Assembly (NCBI GenBank): GCA_039028155.1
Contig: JBCCIS010000021.1
Coordinates: forward strand, 1 to 64,000
Source: Pseudomonadota bacterium
GTDB lineage: Bacteria; Pseudomonadota; Alphaproteobacteria; SP197
DNA length: 64,000 nucleotides
Reading direction: 5' to 3'
A program made the position numbers and the translations under genes. Of this stretch, positions 16,921 to 26,197 are shown piece after piece. The notes beneath the pieces were generated by a model. The model ran no database searches. It was given only the letters and a program-made list of their open reading frames with translations, and was not told the origin of the DNA. Positions within the stretch are counted from its first letter, which is position 1. Each line of letters begins with the position of its first letter.

Positions 16921-18150
16921 ATGCCGTTTCAATCCTATGTCAGGTTCGCCGCCGCGAACCGGAGGTTCGTCGCCTTCGGCTTCCTGGCCGCGTTCGGCTC
17001 AAGCTTCGGCCAGACCTATTTCATCGGCATCTTCGGTCCCGGTGTCCAGGCGGAGTTCGGCCTGAGCCACACCGCCTGGGGCACCATCTACATGATCGGC
17101 ACACTGGCGAGCGCGCTGGCGCTGCCGTGGACCGGCAAGCAGATCGACCGGCTGGATCTGCGCGTCTACACGGCCCTGACCGGCATGCTGTTGGTCGTCG
17201 CCTGCGTTGTGATGGCGACGACCGTCGGACCGATCATGCTGGTGCTGGCGATCTTCCTGTTGCGCCAGTCGGGACAGGGCCTGATGAGCCATATCGCGCT
17301 GACCAGCATGGCGCGTTACTTCGACGTCGGACGCGGGCGCGCCATTGCCATCTCGACACTCGGCTTCTCGGCCGGCGAGGCGCTGTTGCCGTTTCTTGCC
17401 GTCATCGCCATCGCTATGGTCGGCTGGCGCTGGACTTATGGCGGCGTCGCCATCGGTTTCGCGGTTCTGCTGATCCCGGCGCTCCTTTGGTTGCTGCGCG
17501 GTCACGGCGAACGGCATCAGGCGTTGATGCGCCGCCTGGGCGACGCGGCCGCGACAAAAAGCGCGACGTCGTGGACCCGCGGAGAAGTCATGCGTGACCG
17601 GCGCTTCTATTATCTGCTGGTCGGCATTCTGGCACCGGCGCTGATCCTGACCGCCATGTTTTTTCACCACCTGAACGTGGCTGCCGCCAAAGGCTGGTCG
17701 GACGCCTGGATCACCGGTAACTACGTTGTCTACGCGGTCGCGACCGTCATCACGTCGCTGGCATCTGGTCCGTTGATCGACCGGCTGGGCGCGGTGCGCC
17801 TGGTGCCCTTCATGATGGCGCCGCTGACGCTCTCCATGATCGCCATCGCGGTCGTCGACAACCCTTTCATTGTGTGGCCCTACTTCATTCTGGCCGGTGT
17901 CAGCACCGGCATCGCCCACACGGCGATCTCGGCCATGTGGGCGGAGGTCTATGGCGTCGACCATCTGGGCGCGATCAAAAGCCTGGCCGCCGCGCTGGGC
18001 GTCTTTGCCTCCGCGCTCGGCCCGGTGATCATGGGCGCGCTGATGGATCTTGGCCTGTCGACCGACGCCGTCTGCCTGATCTTCGCCGGCTATACGGTGG
18101 TCGGCGCCATCTCGATCGCGATTGGGCTTAGAGGCTATCGCACAAACTAG
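16921..18150 (+). CDS. Major facilitator superfamily transporter
   Basis: This 409-residue protein has about twelve hydrophobic helices with a charged cytoplasmic loop in the middle (near residues 200-225, RGHGERHQALMRRLGDAA). The loop 2-3 region WTGKQIDRLDLR fits the MFS signature G-x3-D-R. The pattern resembles monocarboxylate/OFA-type carriers, but the substrate cannot be read. It is convergent with the EamA transporter gene. Confidence 0.87.
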   Translation: MPFQSYVRFAAANRRFVAFGFLAAFGSSFGQTYFIGIFGPGVQAEFGLSHTAWGTIYMIGTLASALALPWTGKQIDRLDLRVYTALTGMLLVVACVVMATTVGPIMLVLAIFLLRQSGQGLMSHIALTSMARYFDVGRGRAIAISTLGFSAGEALLPFLAVIAIAMVGWRWTYGGVAIGFAVLLIPALLWLLRGHGERHQALMRRLGDAAATKSATSWTRGEVMRDRRFYYLLVGILAPALILTAMFFHHLNVAAAKGWSDAWITGNYVVYAVATVITSLASGPLIDRLGAVRLVPFMMAPLTLSMIAIAVVDNPFIVWPYFILAGVSTGIAHTAISAMWAEVYGVDHLGAIKSLAAALGVFASALGPVIMGALMDLGLSTDAVCLIFAGYTVVGAISIAIGLRGYRTN

Positions 18151-18178
18151 TCGGACCACGACGGCGCAACGACACGCC

Positions 18179-19135
18179 TCAATTCTTGTCGCTGCGTTGT
18201 GTTTCGGCCAAGGGGCCGGCGGCGCTGGCCGCGGCGCCGCTGGCGGCACGCTGGGCACGGATCTGGGCTTCCCGGTGGGCGACGTAGACCGAGCTGGCGG
18301 CGATGATGGCCGCACCCACCCAGGTCCAGATATCCGTAACCTCGCCAAACACGATCCAACCCAACAGCGCAACGAAGGGCAGGCGCGTGTAGTCGAACGG
18401 CATCAGGTAGGTCGTGTCGGCCATGGAAAAGGCGTGGGTGAAGGCGACATGGGCGATGCTGGCGAAGATGCCGAGCACGATCAGCCAGATCCACATCTCC
18501 GGACTTGGCCAGCTCCAGACAAAGAGCGCCGGTATCAGGGAGATCGGCGTGATCAAGAGTGTCTGCCAGGCGACCAGGCTGGCCGAGTCCTCGGTGCGGG
18601 TCAGCATTTTCATGGTGACGATGGAGAGCGCCATGGTCACGGCCGAGGCGATGACCAGCAGCTCGCCCTCGCCGATGGTGTCGACGCCGGGCCGCAGGAT
18701 CACCAGCGTGCCCAGGAAGCCGATGACCAGCGCGGTGATGCGCCGCACGCGGATGACCTCTTTGAGGATCACCACCGCGGCGATGGCGGCGAACAGCGGC
18801 GCGGTGAAACTGAGTGCAACGGCGTTGGCCAGCGGCACGACGGCGAGTGCCGAGAACCACGTCGCCATGGCCAGGAAGCCCCAGAACGAGCGCAACAGGA
18901 TCATGCCGAACCGCTCGGTCTTCATGGCGCCCAGACCATGGCTGATCAGCCACGGCATCATGGCGAGGAAACCGAAGAAGTTGCGGAAGAACACGATCTC
19001 CAGCGGGTCCACTTCGGTCGAGACATGGCGGATGATCGCATTCATCGAGGCGAAGAAGACGCAGGCGAAGATCAGCAGCCCGGCGGCCTTGACCGGTGGT
19101 GAGGGCGAGATTGTGAGAGCGCGCGGGAAACGCAT
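18179..19135 (-). CDS. DMT-superfamily (EamA) transporter
   Basis: This 318-residue protein has ten predicted helices arranged as two EamA repeats. The first begins AGLLIFACVFFASMNAIIRH, with DPLEIVFFRNFFG typical of repeat 1; the second contains IAHVAFTHAFSMADTTYLMPFDYTRLPF region signatures such as AFSMADTTYLMPFDY. Relatives export amino acids or metabolites, or import S-adenosylmethionine. Its substrate is not evident. Confidence 0.87.
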   Translation of the reverse strand: MRFPRALTISPSPPVKAAGLLIFACVFFASMNAIIRHVSTEVDPLEIVFFRNFFGFLAMMPWLISHGLGAMKTERFGMILLRSFWGFLAMATWFSALAVVPLANAVALSFTAPLFAAIAAVVILKEVIRVRRITALVIGFLGTLVILRPGVDTIGEGELLVIASAVTMALSIVTMKMLTRTEDSASLVAWQTLLITPISLIPALFVWSWPSPEMWIWLIVLGIFASIAHVAFTHAFSMADTTYLMPFDYTRLPFVALLGWIVFGEVTDIWTWVGAAIIAASSVYVAHREAQIRAQRAASGAAASAAGPLAETQRSDKN

Positions 19136-19240
19136 CGAGCCACAAGCTTAGGCGCCCGCCGGGGCGAGGACCAGTGCGGTTCCGTGGACGCAGCCATGTG
19201 TGATAGGAGGTCAAGGCGAACAGGCACGGGTTTTATCACG

Positions 19241-21196
19241 ATGACTGAACCTCTTTGGACCCCGGATCCCGCCCGCGCGGCGGCCACCAACATGACGGCC
19301 TTCCGCAACGTCGTGGCAGAGACCCACGGCGTCACGCTGCCAGATTATGCCGCGCTGTGGTCATGGTCGGTGGAGAACCGGGCGGCGTTCTGGGAGACCC
19401 TATGGCGCTTCTGCGACATCCGCGCGTCCAAGACCTGGGACCAGGTGCTGGTCGACGGCGACAAGATGCCGGGCGCCAGATGGTTCACCGGCGCGCGCCT
19501 GAACTATGCCGAGAACCTGCTGCGCCGGCGCGACCGGAACGAGGCGATTGTGTGCTGGCGCGAGAACGGCACGCGCAGCGCCATGACCTATGCCGAGCTC
19601 TACGACACCGTCGCCGCACTTAGGACCTGGATGGCGGCCAGGGGCATCGGCGAGGGCGACCGGGTCGCCGGTTTCATGCCCAATCTGCCGGAGACCATCG
19701 CCGCCATGCTGGCTGCCGCCAGCCTGGGCGCGGCATGGTCTTCATGCTCGCCGGATTTCGGCGTGCGCGGCGTGCTCGACCGGTTCGGCCAGATCGAACC
19801 GAAGCTCCTGGTCACCGCCGACGGCTACTTCTACGGCGGCAAGACTTTCGACAGCCTGGCGCGGGTGAAGGAGATCGCCGCCGGCTTGGGAAGCGTCGGC
19901 GACATCCTCGTCGTGCCCTATGTCAACGACTCACCGGATCTGAGCGAGCTCGACAACGCGACGTCTTGGGCCGAGGCAACGGCGGACGTGCCCGCCGGCG
20001 ATATCGACTTCGCCCAGGTGCCGTTCGATCACCCGCTCTTCATCATGTATTCGTCGGGCACCACCGGCGCGCCCAAGTGCATCGTGCACGGTCACGGCGG
20101 CACGCTGCTGCAGCACGTGAAGGAGCTGCGCCTGCATACCGACCTCAAGCCGGGCGAGCGCATCTTCTACTTTTCGACATGCGGCTGGATGATGTGGAAC
20201 TGGCTCGTCTCGAGCCTGGCCTGCGAAGCGACCGTCATGCTGTTCGAAGGCAACCCCGCGCACCCCGGGCCGGACATCCTGTGGCAGTTCGCCGAAGAAG
20301 AACGCATCAACGTCGTCGGCGTTTCGGCGAAGTACCTCTCCGCGATCGAGAAGGCCGGCGTCAAACCGCGCGAGAGCCACGATCTCTCCGCCGTGCGCGC
20401 GGTGTTGTCGACCGGTTCGCCGCTGGCGCACGAGAGCTTCGATTACGTTTACCGCGATATCAAAACGGACGTACAGCTCTCGTCCATCTCCGGCGGCACC
20501 GACATCATCTCCTGCTTCACCTTGGGCAACCCGACCGGTCCGGTCTTCAAGGGCGAGCTGCAATGCCGCGGCCTCGCCATGAAGGTCGAGGTCTATGGCG
20601 ACGACGGCAAGGCGCTGCCGACCGGCGAAAAGGGCGAACTCGTCTGTTCGGCCGCGTTCCCGTCGATGCCGATCGGCTTCTGGAACGATCCCGACGGCGC
20701 CAAGTACCACGCCGCTTACTTCGACGTTTACGACAACGTCTGGCGACACGGCGACTGGGCGGAGATCACCGAGCATGGCGGCGTCATCGTCTATGGCCGG
20801 TCCGACGCGGTGTTGAACCCCGGCGGTGTCAGGATCGGCACGGCGGAGATCTACCGGCAGGTCGAACAGTTCGACGAGGTGCTCGATGCTCTTTGCATCG
20901 GTCAGGATTGGGACGATGACGTGCGCGTGGTTCTCTTTGTCGTTATGCGTCCCGGTCACGAATTGACCAACGATCTGGTCGCGGCGATCCGCAAGAAGAT
21001 CCGCGACAACGCCTCGCCGCGCCACACGCCAGCCAAGGTGATCGCCGTCGCCGACATTCCGCGCACCCGTTCCAACAAGATCAGCGAACTAGCCGTGCGC
21101 GACATCGTCCACGGCCGCCAGGTCAAGAACACCGAAGCGCTCGCCAACCCGGAAGCGTTGAAACTGTTCGAGAGCATCGCCGAACTTCAGGTGTAA
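19241..21196 (+). CDS. Acetoacetyl-CoA synthetase
   Basis: This 651-residue adenylate-forming enzyme has the AMP-binding motif MYSSGTTGAPKCIVH, the A5-type SISGGTDIISCF, HGDWAEI, and a C-terminal RTRSNKISELAVRD containing the catalytic Lys. The N-terminal ACAS domain (LWSWSVENRAAFWETLWRFCDI) and the total length match acetoacetate-CoA ligases rather than acetyl-CoA synthetase. It activates acetoacetate for entry into central or polyhydroxybutyrate metabolism. The ATG at 19241 gives the usual MTEPLWTP start; the longer frame upstream lacks family similarity. Monocistronic. Confidence 0.92.
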   Translation: MTEPLWTPDPARAAATNMTAFRNVVAETHGVTLPDYAALWSWSVENRAAFWETLWRFCDIRASKTWDQVLVDGDKMPGARWFTGARLNYAENLLRRRDRNEAIVCWRENGTRSAMTYAELYDTVAALRTWMAARGIGEGDRVAGFMPNLPETIAAMLAAASLGAAWSSCSPDFGVRGVLDRFGQIEPKLLVTADGYFYGGKTFDSLARVKEIAAGLGSVGDILVVPYVNDSPDLSELDNATSWAEATADVPAGDIDFAQVPFDHPLFIMYSSGTTGAPKCIVHGHGGTLLQHVKELRLHTDLKPGERIFYFSTCGWMMWNWLVSSLACEATVMLFEGNPAHPGPDILWQFAEEERINVVGVSAKYLSAIEKAGVKPRESHDLSAVRAVLSTGSPLAHESFDYVYRDIKTDVQLSSISGGTDIISCFTLGNPTGPVFKGELQCRGLAMKVEVYGDDGKALPTGEKGELVCSAAFPSMPIGFWNDPDGAKYHAAYFDVYDNVWRHGDWAEITEHGGVIVYGRSDAVLNPGGVRIGTAEIYRQVEQFDEVLDALCIGQDWDDDVRVVLFVVMRPGHELTNDLVAAIRKKIRDNASPRHTPAKVIAVADIPRTRSNKISELAVRDIVHGRQVKNTEALANPEALKLFESIAELQV

Positions 21197-21271
21197 CGGC
21201 TCGGCTGAGCGGTTAGTCTCATCCGCTCTTAGGGCGCTTCGTCACGCAGCTATCATAGGATTGGGGAAATC

Positions 21272-22273
21272 ATGAGCGAGCTGGCCAAACTTCGTGTCGG
21301 CCTGACCGGGCTGTCGAACGATGTCGCCGAGGTTCAGGTGCCGGTGAACCGGACGCATATGGCGACCAAGACGGCCAAGTCGGTGCTGGCCAAACCCGGA
21401 CAACTGTCGCGCGCGATGAAGGGGCTGATCACCAAGGCCGATACGCTCGCCAACTCGGCCGTCGTCCTGACGCCCTTTCCGGTGATCGGCACACTGGCGA
21501 GCCGCATCGGCACGATCATGCGCAAGGTGAAGTCGACCGCGGAGAAGATCAAACGCACCGCCGACAAGATGGACAAAAGCAGCAAGCCCGCGCAGAAGGC
21601 GGTCGCCAAGATCCTGCCGCCGGTCAACAAGGCGAAGATGTCGCTGGACCGCGCGCAAGCGCTGCTGCAGGGCTGGCTGGCGATCGTCACCGAGCTTGAA
21701 CGGCGGTTCGGCGAAGCGCCGCCGCCGGAGGTTGAATCGGCCTGCGCCACCATGAACCTGTCCCTGGCGCCCGACATCAAGGCTATCGCGAACGCGAAAT
21801 CCGGCCTGCAAAAGAACCTGGATGTCGTCAGTGGCGCGCTCGAAGGCGTCGCGACCGCCATGAAACCCATCGACCCGGCGCTCAAAGCCGCAAGAGACGT
21901 CACGGAGAAACTGCGGCCGCTGGAAGGCCCCTTGCGGGAACTGCGCAAGGCGCTGCAGCCCGTGCGCTGGGCGCTCGACGCGGTCAAGTGGGTCATGCAC
22001 AAGGTCATCGACCCCATCGTCAACGAGATCCTGAAGGCCGTCGGTTTGAAGCGCCTGGTCGACAAGCTGGAGCGCGCACTTAACCCACTCGCCGCCAAGC
22101 TCGCGCCGTTGAAGAAGGCGGTGGCGCCGCTGGCCCGCGCGGTCAAGGCGATCGGCCGTACCGACCGCATCGTCACACCGCTCAACCGGATCCCTGAACT
22201 CGAGAAACGGATCAAGGCCGCCATGCGCCCACTGAAACAGTTGTCGACAACGACGCTGGCGGCAGCCGCCTAA
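21272..22273 (+). CDS. Lysine-rich helical protein of unknown function
   Basis: I do not recognise this 333-residue protein. It is very rich in Lys, Ala, Leu and Pro, has only one Cys, and consists of repeated amphipathic helical stretches separated by short Pro-containing turns (for example LPPVNKAKMSLDRAQALL, LNPLAAKLAPLKKAVAPLA). It has no signal peptide and no convincing membrane helix, and its calculated charge would be strongly basic. GGGGAAA (21262-21268) is a possible ribosome-binding site before ATG 21272. The stop overlaps the stop of the convergent asparaginase gene. It could be a structural, membrane-surface or nucleoid-binding protein; none of these is supported beyond composition. 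Confidence 0.7.
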   Translation: MSELAKLRVGLTGLSNDVAEVQVPVNRTHMATKTAKSVLAKPGQLSRAMKGLITKADTLANSAVVLTPFPVIGTLASRIGTIMRKVKSTAEKIKRTADKMDKSSKPAQKAVAKILPPVNKAKMSLDRAQALLQGWLAIVTELERRFGEAPPPEVESACATMNLSLAPDIKAIANAKSGLQKNLDVVSGALEGVATAMKPIDPALKAARDVTEKLRPLEGPLRELRKALQPVRWALDAVKWVMHKVIDPIVNEILKAVGLKRLVDKLERALNPLAAKLAPLKKAVAPLARAVKAIGRTDRIVTPLNRIPELEKRIKAAMRPLKQLSTTTLAAAA

Positions 22274-23304
22274 GACAAACCGAGCTCGCTCAGCGCCTCG
22301 GTGGGTCGAAGGGCGCCGACGCCGGTACCCGCCCAGTTGCGCAGGGTCGACTGGCCAAGGCCCTTCAAGGTCTGCCAGCCCTGATCGTCGAGCGCGCCGA
22401 GCTGGCGCAGGACGTGGGCGATGGTGATCGCCCTGGCACGCCCTTCGGCATCGCCGTCGTCGATTTTGATGGCGACACCCAGACCATGTTCCGGCCACGC
22501 CGCGCAGTAAACGCCTTCGGCGCCGGTCTTGCTGACGAAACGCCCGCGTCCGGCACGCAGCAACGCGGTGCAGAACCGTTTGGTGCCAGCGACCATGACC
22601 GGGTGGTCGGCTATCGCCCTGACGACGGCGCGGCAGGCATCGGCGCGCGCATCCGACAAACCGCTCGGGTCGGCCAGGCGCGCCATGCCAAGCGCGAGTG
22701 CATGGAGCGGCATGGCGATGGTTGGCACGCCGCAACCGTCGATGGCGATATTGGCGTTGGCAAGATCGACATCGCACATGGCCGCCTTGGTGGCGCACAC
22801 CTCGGCCTGGGCCGGATGGTCGATATCCAGGTAGCCCGTGGGCGCGACATCCTTGTGGCGGCAGATCGTCAGCAAGCCTGTGTGTTTGCCCGAGCAGTTG
22901 TTGTGCTCTGGCCCGGCGCTTCCCTGGGCGCGATAGAGATCGTGCATCGCGTCGACGTCGTAGGGATCGTGGGTGCCGCATTCGAGGTCGGTCACCGAGA
23001 GACCCAGACGCAGCAACCATTCGCGCACGGCGACGACATGAACCGTCTCGCCATCATGACTGGCGCAGGCAAGCGCCAGCTCCTCGTCGCTGACGTCGAA
23101 GGCCTGGGCGGCGCCGCTTTCGGCCATGACGAGCGCCGACTGGATCGGCTTGATTGCCGAACGCGGATAGATGAGGCGTTCCACGTCGCCCAGTGCCAGC
23201 TTCACGTTGCCGCGGCTATCAACAACAACGATCGAGCCGCGGTGGTGGCTTTCGACCATGCCACCACGGGTCACTTCGACAAGGATCGGCGTCTCGTGCG
23301 CCAT
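22270..23304 (-). CDS. L-asparaginase II family protein
   Basis: This 344-residue protein fits the bacterial asparaginase II family (PF06089): an N-terminal VEVTRGGMVESHHRGS, YPRSAIKPIQS, LACASHDGE and NNCSGKHTGLL are all familiar family landmarks. The family is distinct from E. coli AnsA/AnsB and is related to thermolabile rhizobial asparaginases. It would release ammonia and aspartate from asparagine in the cytoplasm; no signal peptide is seen. Confidence 0.9.
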   Translation of the reverse strand: MAHETPILVEVTRGGMVESHHRGSIVVVDSRGNVKLALGDVERLIYPRSAIKPIQSALVMAESGAAQAFDVSDEELALACASHDGETVHVVAVREWLLRLGLSVTDLECGTHDPYDVDAMHDLYRAQGSAGPEHNNCSGKHTGLLTICRHKDVAPTGYLDIDHPAQAEVCATKAAMCDVDLANANIAIDGCGVPTIAMPLHALALGMARLADPSGLSDARADACRAVVRAIADHPVMVAGTKRFCTALLRAGRGRFVSKTGAEGVYCAAWPEHGLGVAIKIDDGDAEGRARAITIAHVLRQLGALDDQGWQTLKGLGQSTLRNWAGTGVGALRPTEALSELGLS

Positions 23305-23348
23305 GGGTACTTGCCTTCGGGTCGGTTTCTACGTCAGGGTCCGGGATT

Positions 23349-23888
23349 ATGCGCGGATTCTTTGGTGTTGGCGTCGAAGGTATCAGCAAAGCCGGCAACG
23401 TGGGCAACCTGTTTCGCTCGGCCCATGGCTTCGGCGCGAGCTTCCTGTTTCTGGTCGCGCCTGATCCGCGCATGGAGTTTCCCAGCGATACCTCCGCCAG
23501 CCAGCGCAGCCTGCCCGTCTATACCTATGCCGGCATCGACGACATGCGCCTGCCGGAGGGTTGCCAGCTGGTTGGCGTCGAACTGACCGCCGACGCAGTC
23601 GACCTGCCCAGCTTCCATCACCCCCACGGCGCGGCCTATGTGCTGGGGCCGGAGCGGGGCAGCCTGTCGCCGGCCATGCTGGAACGCTGCGAACATGTGG
23701 TGCGCATCCCGACCAGCTTCTGCATCAATGTCGCGACCGCCGGCGCCATCGTCATGTACGACCGTATGCGTGCGCTGGGCCGTTTCGCCCACCGCCCGGT
23801 CTCGCCGATCATGCCGGCCGAACCCCTGCCACACCACGTGCACGGCGATCCGATTTCGCGCAAACGCCCGCCACGGCGCGATCGGTAG
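23349..23888 (+). CDS. SpoU/TrmH-family RNA methyltransferase
   Basis: This 179-residue SPOUT protein shows motif 1 GNVGNLFRSAHGFGA, motif 2 YVLGPERGSLS and motif 3 RIPTSFCINVATAGAIVMYDR, which form the knotted SAM-binding site. It is compact, without an N-terminal L30e-like substrate domain, so it resembles TrmL-like tRNA methylases, and the exact nucleotide target is unknown. The basic C-terminus (SRKRPPRRDR) could bind RNA. Start chosen at ATG 23349. Confidence 0.88.
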   Translation: MRGFFGVGVEGISKAGNVGNLFRSAHGFGASFLFLVAPDPRMEFPSDTSASQRSLPVYTYAGIDDMRLPEGCQLVGVELTADAVDLPSFHHPHGAAYVLGPERGSLSPAMLERCEHVVRIPTSFCINVATAGAIVMYDRMRALGRFAHRPVSPIMPAEPLPHHVHGDPISRKRPPRRDR

Positions 23889-23917
23889 TTTTGTGCGCTT
23901 AATGGCGCGCGGCGTGG

Positions 23918-23987
23918 CCGGCCCTCTCCCCCTCCCGACCACCCATGGCAGCATCCTCGTGGGTGGTCGGGAGGGGGAGAGGGCCGG
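23918..23987. repeat. Perfect 28-bp inverted repeat
   Basis: The arms 23918-23945 and 23960-23987 are exact reverse complements over 28 bases and enclose a 14-base loop. The arm is pyrimidine-rich (CCCTCTCCCCCTCCCGACC in its core). It lies just behind the SpoU gene. Its strength exceeds what a terminator needs and there is no T tract, which suggests a repeat-family element. Confidence 0.85.
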
Positions 23988-23998
23988 TGGTGCCTGGC

Positions 23999-24018
23999 GT
24001 CGAGCCCTTGGGCTCGAC
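23999..24018. repeat. Second perfect palindrome next to the 28-bp repeat
   Basis: GTCGAGCCC-TT-GGGCTCGAC is a perfect 9-bp stem with a two-base loop, only 11 bases after the larger inverted repeat. Flanking GTGGTG and CACCAC extend the symmetry loosely. It lies about 100 bases upstream of the IalB-like gene. Confidence 0.75.
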
Positions 24019-24114
24019 ACACCACAAATACGGCAAAGCGCCTTAGCTTTGCCCTGTTTCGGACATGCTGGTAAGACTACTCTCCAGGGGATATCGACAA
24101 ACGGGTTGGACACG

Positions 24115-24627
24115 ATGCAGCAACGTGGACTTATTCTGGTGGTGGTTTTGGCGGCGATGGTGACGGCGGCCGCCGTCGCGCGGGCACAGGAGCCGCGCGC
24201 CATCGGCGTCTTTAACGATTGGGTCGCCTACACCTACCAGGCCGGCAGCGAGAAGGTCTGTTACATCGGCAGCCAGCCGACGACGGATGAAGGCAACTAT
24301 ACCGAGCGCGGTGACATCTGGGCCCTGGTGACGCACCGCAGTCCCGGCACCAAGGGCGTGGTTAGCATCATCATCGGCTACAACTTCAAGGAAAACTCCG
24401 ACGTCTCGATCAAGATCGGCAGTAACACCTATAGCCTGTTCACCCAGGGCGATACCGCGTGGACCCGGGTCGAGGCCGACGACGCCTCGCTGGTCGCGGC
24501 CATGAAGGCGGGCAGTCGCATGGAGGTGCGCGGCGTGTCGTGGCGCGGCACGGAGACCAAGGACACCTATTCGCTCTCCGGCTTCACCAAAGCCTACGAG
24601 GCGATCACGACGGCCTGCACGGGTTAG
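24115..24627 (+). CDS. Secreted IalB-like (invasion-associated locus B) family protein
   Basis: This 170-residue protein has a signal peptide (MQQRGLILVVVLAAMV..., cleavage likely after AVARAQ) and the family landmarks FNDWVAYTYQ, KVCYIGSQPT, RGDIWALVTHR, IIGYNFKENSDV and YSLSGFTKAYEAI. Two cysteines (in KVCYI and TTACTG) may form a disulphide. The family was named from Bartonella but is common in free-living alphaproteobacteria, where its role is unknown; no virulence role is implied. Confidence 0.85.
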   Translation: MQQRGLILVVVLAAMVTAAAVARAQEPRAIGVFNDWVAYTYQAGSEKVCYIGSQPTTDEGNYTERGDIWALVTHRSPGTKGVVSIIIGYNFKENSDVSIKIGSNTYSLFTQGDTAWTRVEADDASLVAAMKAGSRMEVRGVSWRGTETKDTYSLSGFTKAYEAITTACTG

Positions 24628-24651
24628 GCCCAGCAAGGAACCAATGCGCTC

Positions 24652-24677
24652 GCATCCCGGCTCTCCGGCCGGGATGC
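24652..24677 (+). terminator. Stem-loop after the IalB-like gene
   Basis: GCATCCCGGC (24652-24661) pairs perfectly with GCCGGGATGC (24668-24677) around the loop TCTCCG. It is followed by TTCATTG, a weak T tract, so it is a probable intrinsic terminator. Confidence 0.75.
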
Positions 24678-24744
24678 TTCATTGCGTCTGGTGCTGATTC
24701 ACAGGCATTTGGCTTAAGCCGCGATCATCTCTATATGTCGCGTC

Positions 24745-25866
24745 ATGGAAGACGCGGGCCATAACTTGAGCGAACGCAAGAACCTGATCGGATTGTCGCG
24801 CGCCGAGCTCGCCGACGAGATGGCGGCGTTCGGCGAAAAATCGTTTCGCGTCAAGCAGTTATGGCATTGGATCTACTTTCGCGGCGTGACCGATTTCGCC
24901 GAGATGACGACGCTTTCCAAGCCGCTGCGCGCGCGCCTGGCCGAGCACTACTGCCTTGATAGACCTCATGTGGCGCGCCATCAAGTGTCCGAGGACCGGA
25001 CCCAGAAATGGCTTTTGAAGGTAGCCGACGGTCATCTGGTGGAGAGCGTGCATATCCCGGAAGACGATCGCGGCGCGCTCTGCATGTCGTCCCAGGTCGG
25101 CTGCACGCTGACCTGCACGTTCTGCCACACCGGCACCCAACGCCTGGTGCGCAACCTGACGCCCGGCGAGATCGTCGGCCAGTTCATGCTGGCCCGCGAC
25201 AGCCTGGGCGAATGGCCGTCGCCGACCGGTGATGCGCGCCAGCTCTCCAACATCGTCATGATGGGCATGGGCGAGCCGCTCTATAACTTCGAGAACGTCA
25301 AACAGGCGCTGCAGATCGTCATGGACGAGGAGGGTATCTCGCTGTCGCGCCGGCGCATCACGCTGTCGACGTCGGGCGTCGTCCCGATGATGCAGCGTTG
25401 CGGCGACGAACTGCGCGTCGATCTCGCCGTCTCGCTGCACGCGGTGACCGACGACATCCGCACGCAACTGGTGCCGCTTAACAAGAAGTACCCGATCGCG
25501 GAACTGCTCGATGCGTGCCGGCGTTATCCGGGTGCCAACAACGCGCGGCGCATCACCTTCGAATACGTCATGCTGAAGGACGTCAACGACAGCGACGCCG
25601 ACGCTCGCGCGCTGGTCCGTCTGCTGAAGGGCATTCCGGCCAAGGTCAATCTGATCCCGTTCAATCCGTGGCCCGGCGCGCCCTACGAGTGCTCATCGAA
25701 CAACCGCATTCACGCGTTTTCTCGCATCGTCAACGACGGCGGTCTGTCGGCTCCCGTGCGCCGGCCGCGCGGCCGCGATATTCTCGCGGCCTGCGGCCAG
25801 CTGAAATCCGACACGGTCAAGAAACGCAAAAGCGACCTGCTGCACGAGGCGGCCGCGGCAACTTAA
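24745..25866 (+). CDS. rlmN: Dual-specificity rRNA/tRNA adenine-C2 methyltransferase
   Basis: This 373-residue radical SAM enzyme has the cluster motif C120-x3-C124-x2-C127 (CTLTCTFC), [11 protein letters not shown], and the C-terminal [11 protein letters not shown], whose Cys corresponds to the methyl-carrying Cys of RlmN. The N-terminal helical domain ([19 protein letters not shown]) binds RNA. The enzyme methylates C2 of A2503 in 23S rRNA and A37 of some tRNAs. The length is normal. It overlaps the stop of the convergent DUF1127 gene. Confidence 0.97.
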   Translation: MEDAGHNLSERKNLIGLSRAELADEMAAFGEKSFRVKQLWHWIYFRGVTDFAEMTTLSKPLRARLAEHYCLDRPHVARHQVSEDRTQKWLLKVADGHLVESVHIPEDDRGALCMSSQVGCTLTCTFCHTGTQRLVRNLTPGEIVGQFMLARDSLGEWPSPTGDARQLSNIVMMGMGEPLYNFENVKQALQIVMDEEGISLSRRRITLSTSGVVPMMQRCGDELRVDLAVSLHAVTDDIRTQLVPLNKKYPIAELLDACRRYPGANNARRITFEYVMLKDVNDSDADARALVRLLKGIPAKVNLIPFNPWPGAPYECSSNNRIHAFSRIVNDGGLSAPVRRPRGRDILAACGQLKSDTVKKRKSDLLHEAAAAT

Positions 25867-26081
25867 GCCAGCGGGTCGTCCCAGAACCAGCGGCGCGCTT
25901 CCTGGCGGGCATCGTAATGGGTGATGCCGATATCGCGCAGAGTGCGTTCGTCAAGGCGGGCAAGCTGGCGCCGCTGACGGGACAGCTCATGCCAACGCAG
26001 GAGCCGCTGGCCGATCGAGGCGGTGATACCGCCGCCGCGTCTTTCGCTCTGGCCATGGTCGCTTAAGGTCAGGATTCGCAT
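25863..26081 (-). CDS. DUF1127 (YjiS-like) small basic protein
   Basis: This 72-residue protein has the DUF1127 pattern [20 protein letters not shown], followed by [19 protein letters not shown]. Small DUF1127 proteins in alphaproteobacteria have been linked to RNA-binding and phosphate/carbon stress responses. It is divergent from the LysR gene across a 116-base gap holding a palindrome, an arrangement often seen when the regulator controls its neighbour. Confidence 0.88.
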   Translation of the reverse strand: MRILTLSDHGQSERRGGGITASIGQRLLRWHELSRQRRQLARLDERTLRDIGITHYDARQEARRWFWDDPLA

Positions 26082-26155
26082 AGCCTTTCTCCACTTCCGG
26101 CCTCATGTCGTGGGCTAGAAGTGGGGCATCTACCTTGATCAATCCAACGAATTGA

Positions 26156-26170
26156 ATAGATACTATCTAT
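26156..26170. promoter_or_regulatory. Palindromic site between DUF1127 and LysR genes
   Basis: ATAGATA-C-TATCTAT is a perfect 7-1-7 palindrome within the longer AT-rich stretch TTGAATAGATACTATCTATC. LysR-type regulators bind interrupted palindromes containing T-N11-A, and this site lies 28 bases before the LysR start codon, so it is a likely autoregulatory operator for both divergent genes. Confidence 0.6.
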
Positions 26171-26197
26171 CAAGAATGTTGATAGAGGCGTGGCGCC

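Noticed and set aside
21242-23020. 592-codon minus-strand frame across the Lys-rich gene and the asparaginase gene
   Set aside because: It overlaps the real asparaginase frame and lacks its motifs; Arg/Gly-rich shadow.
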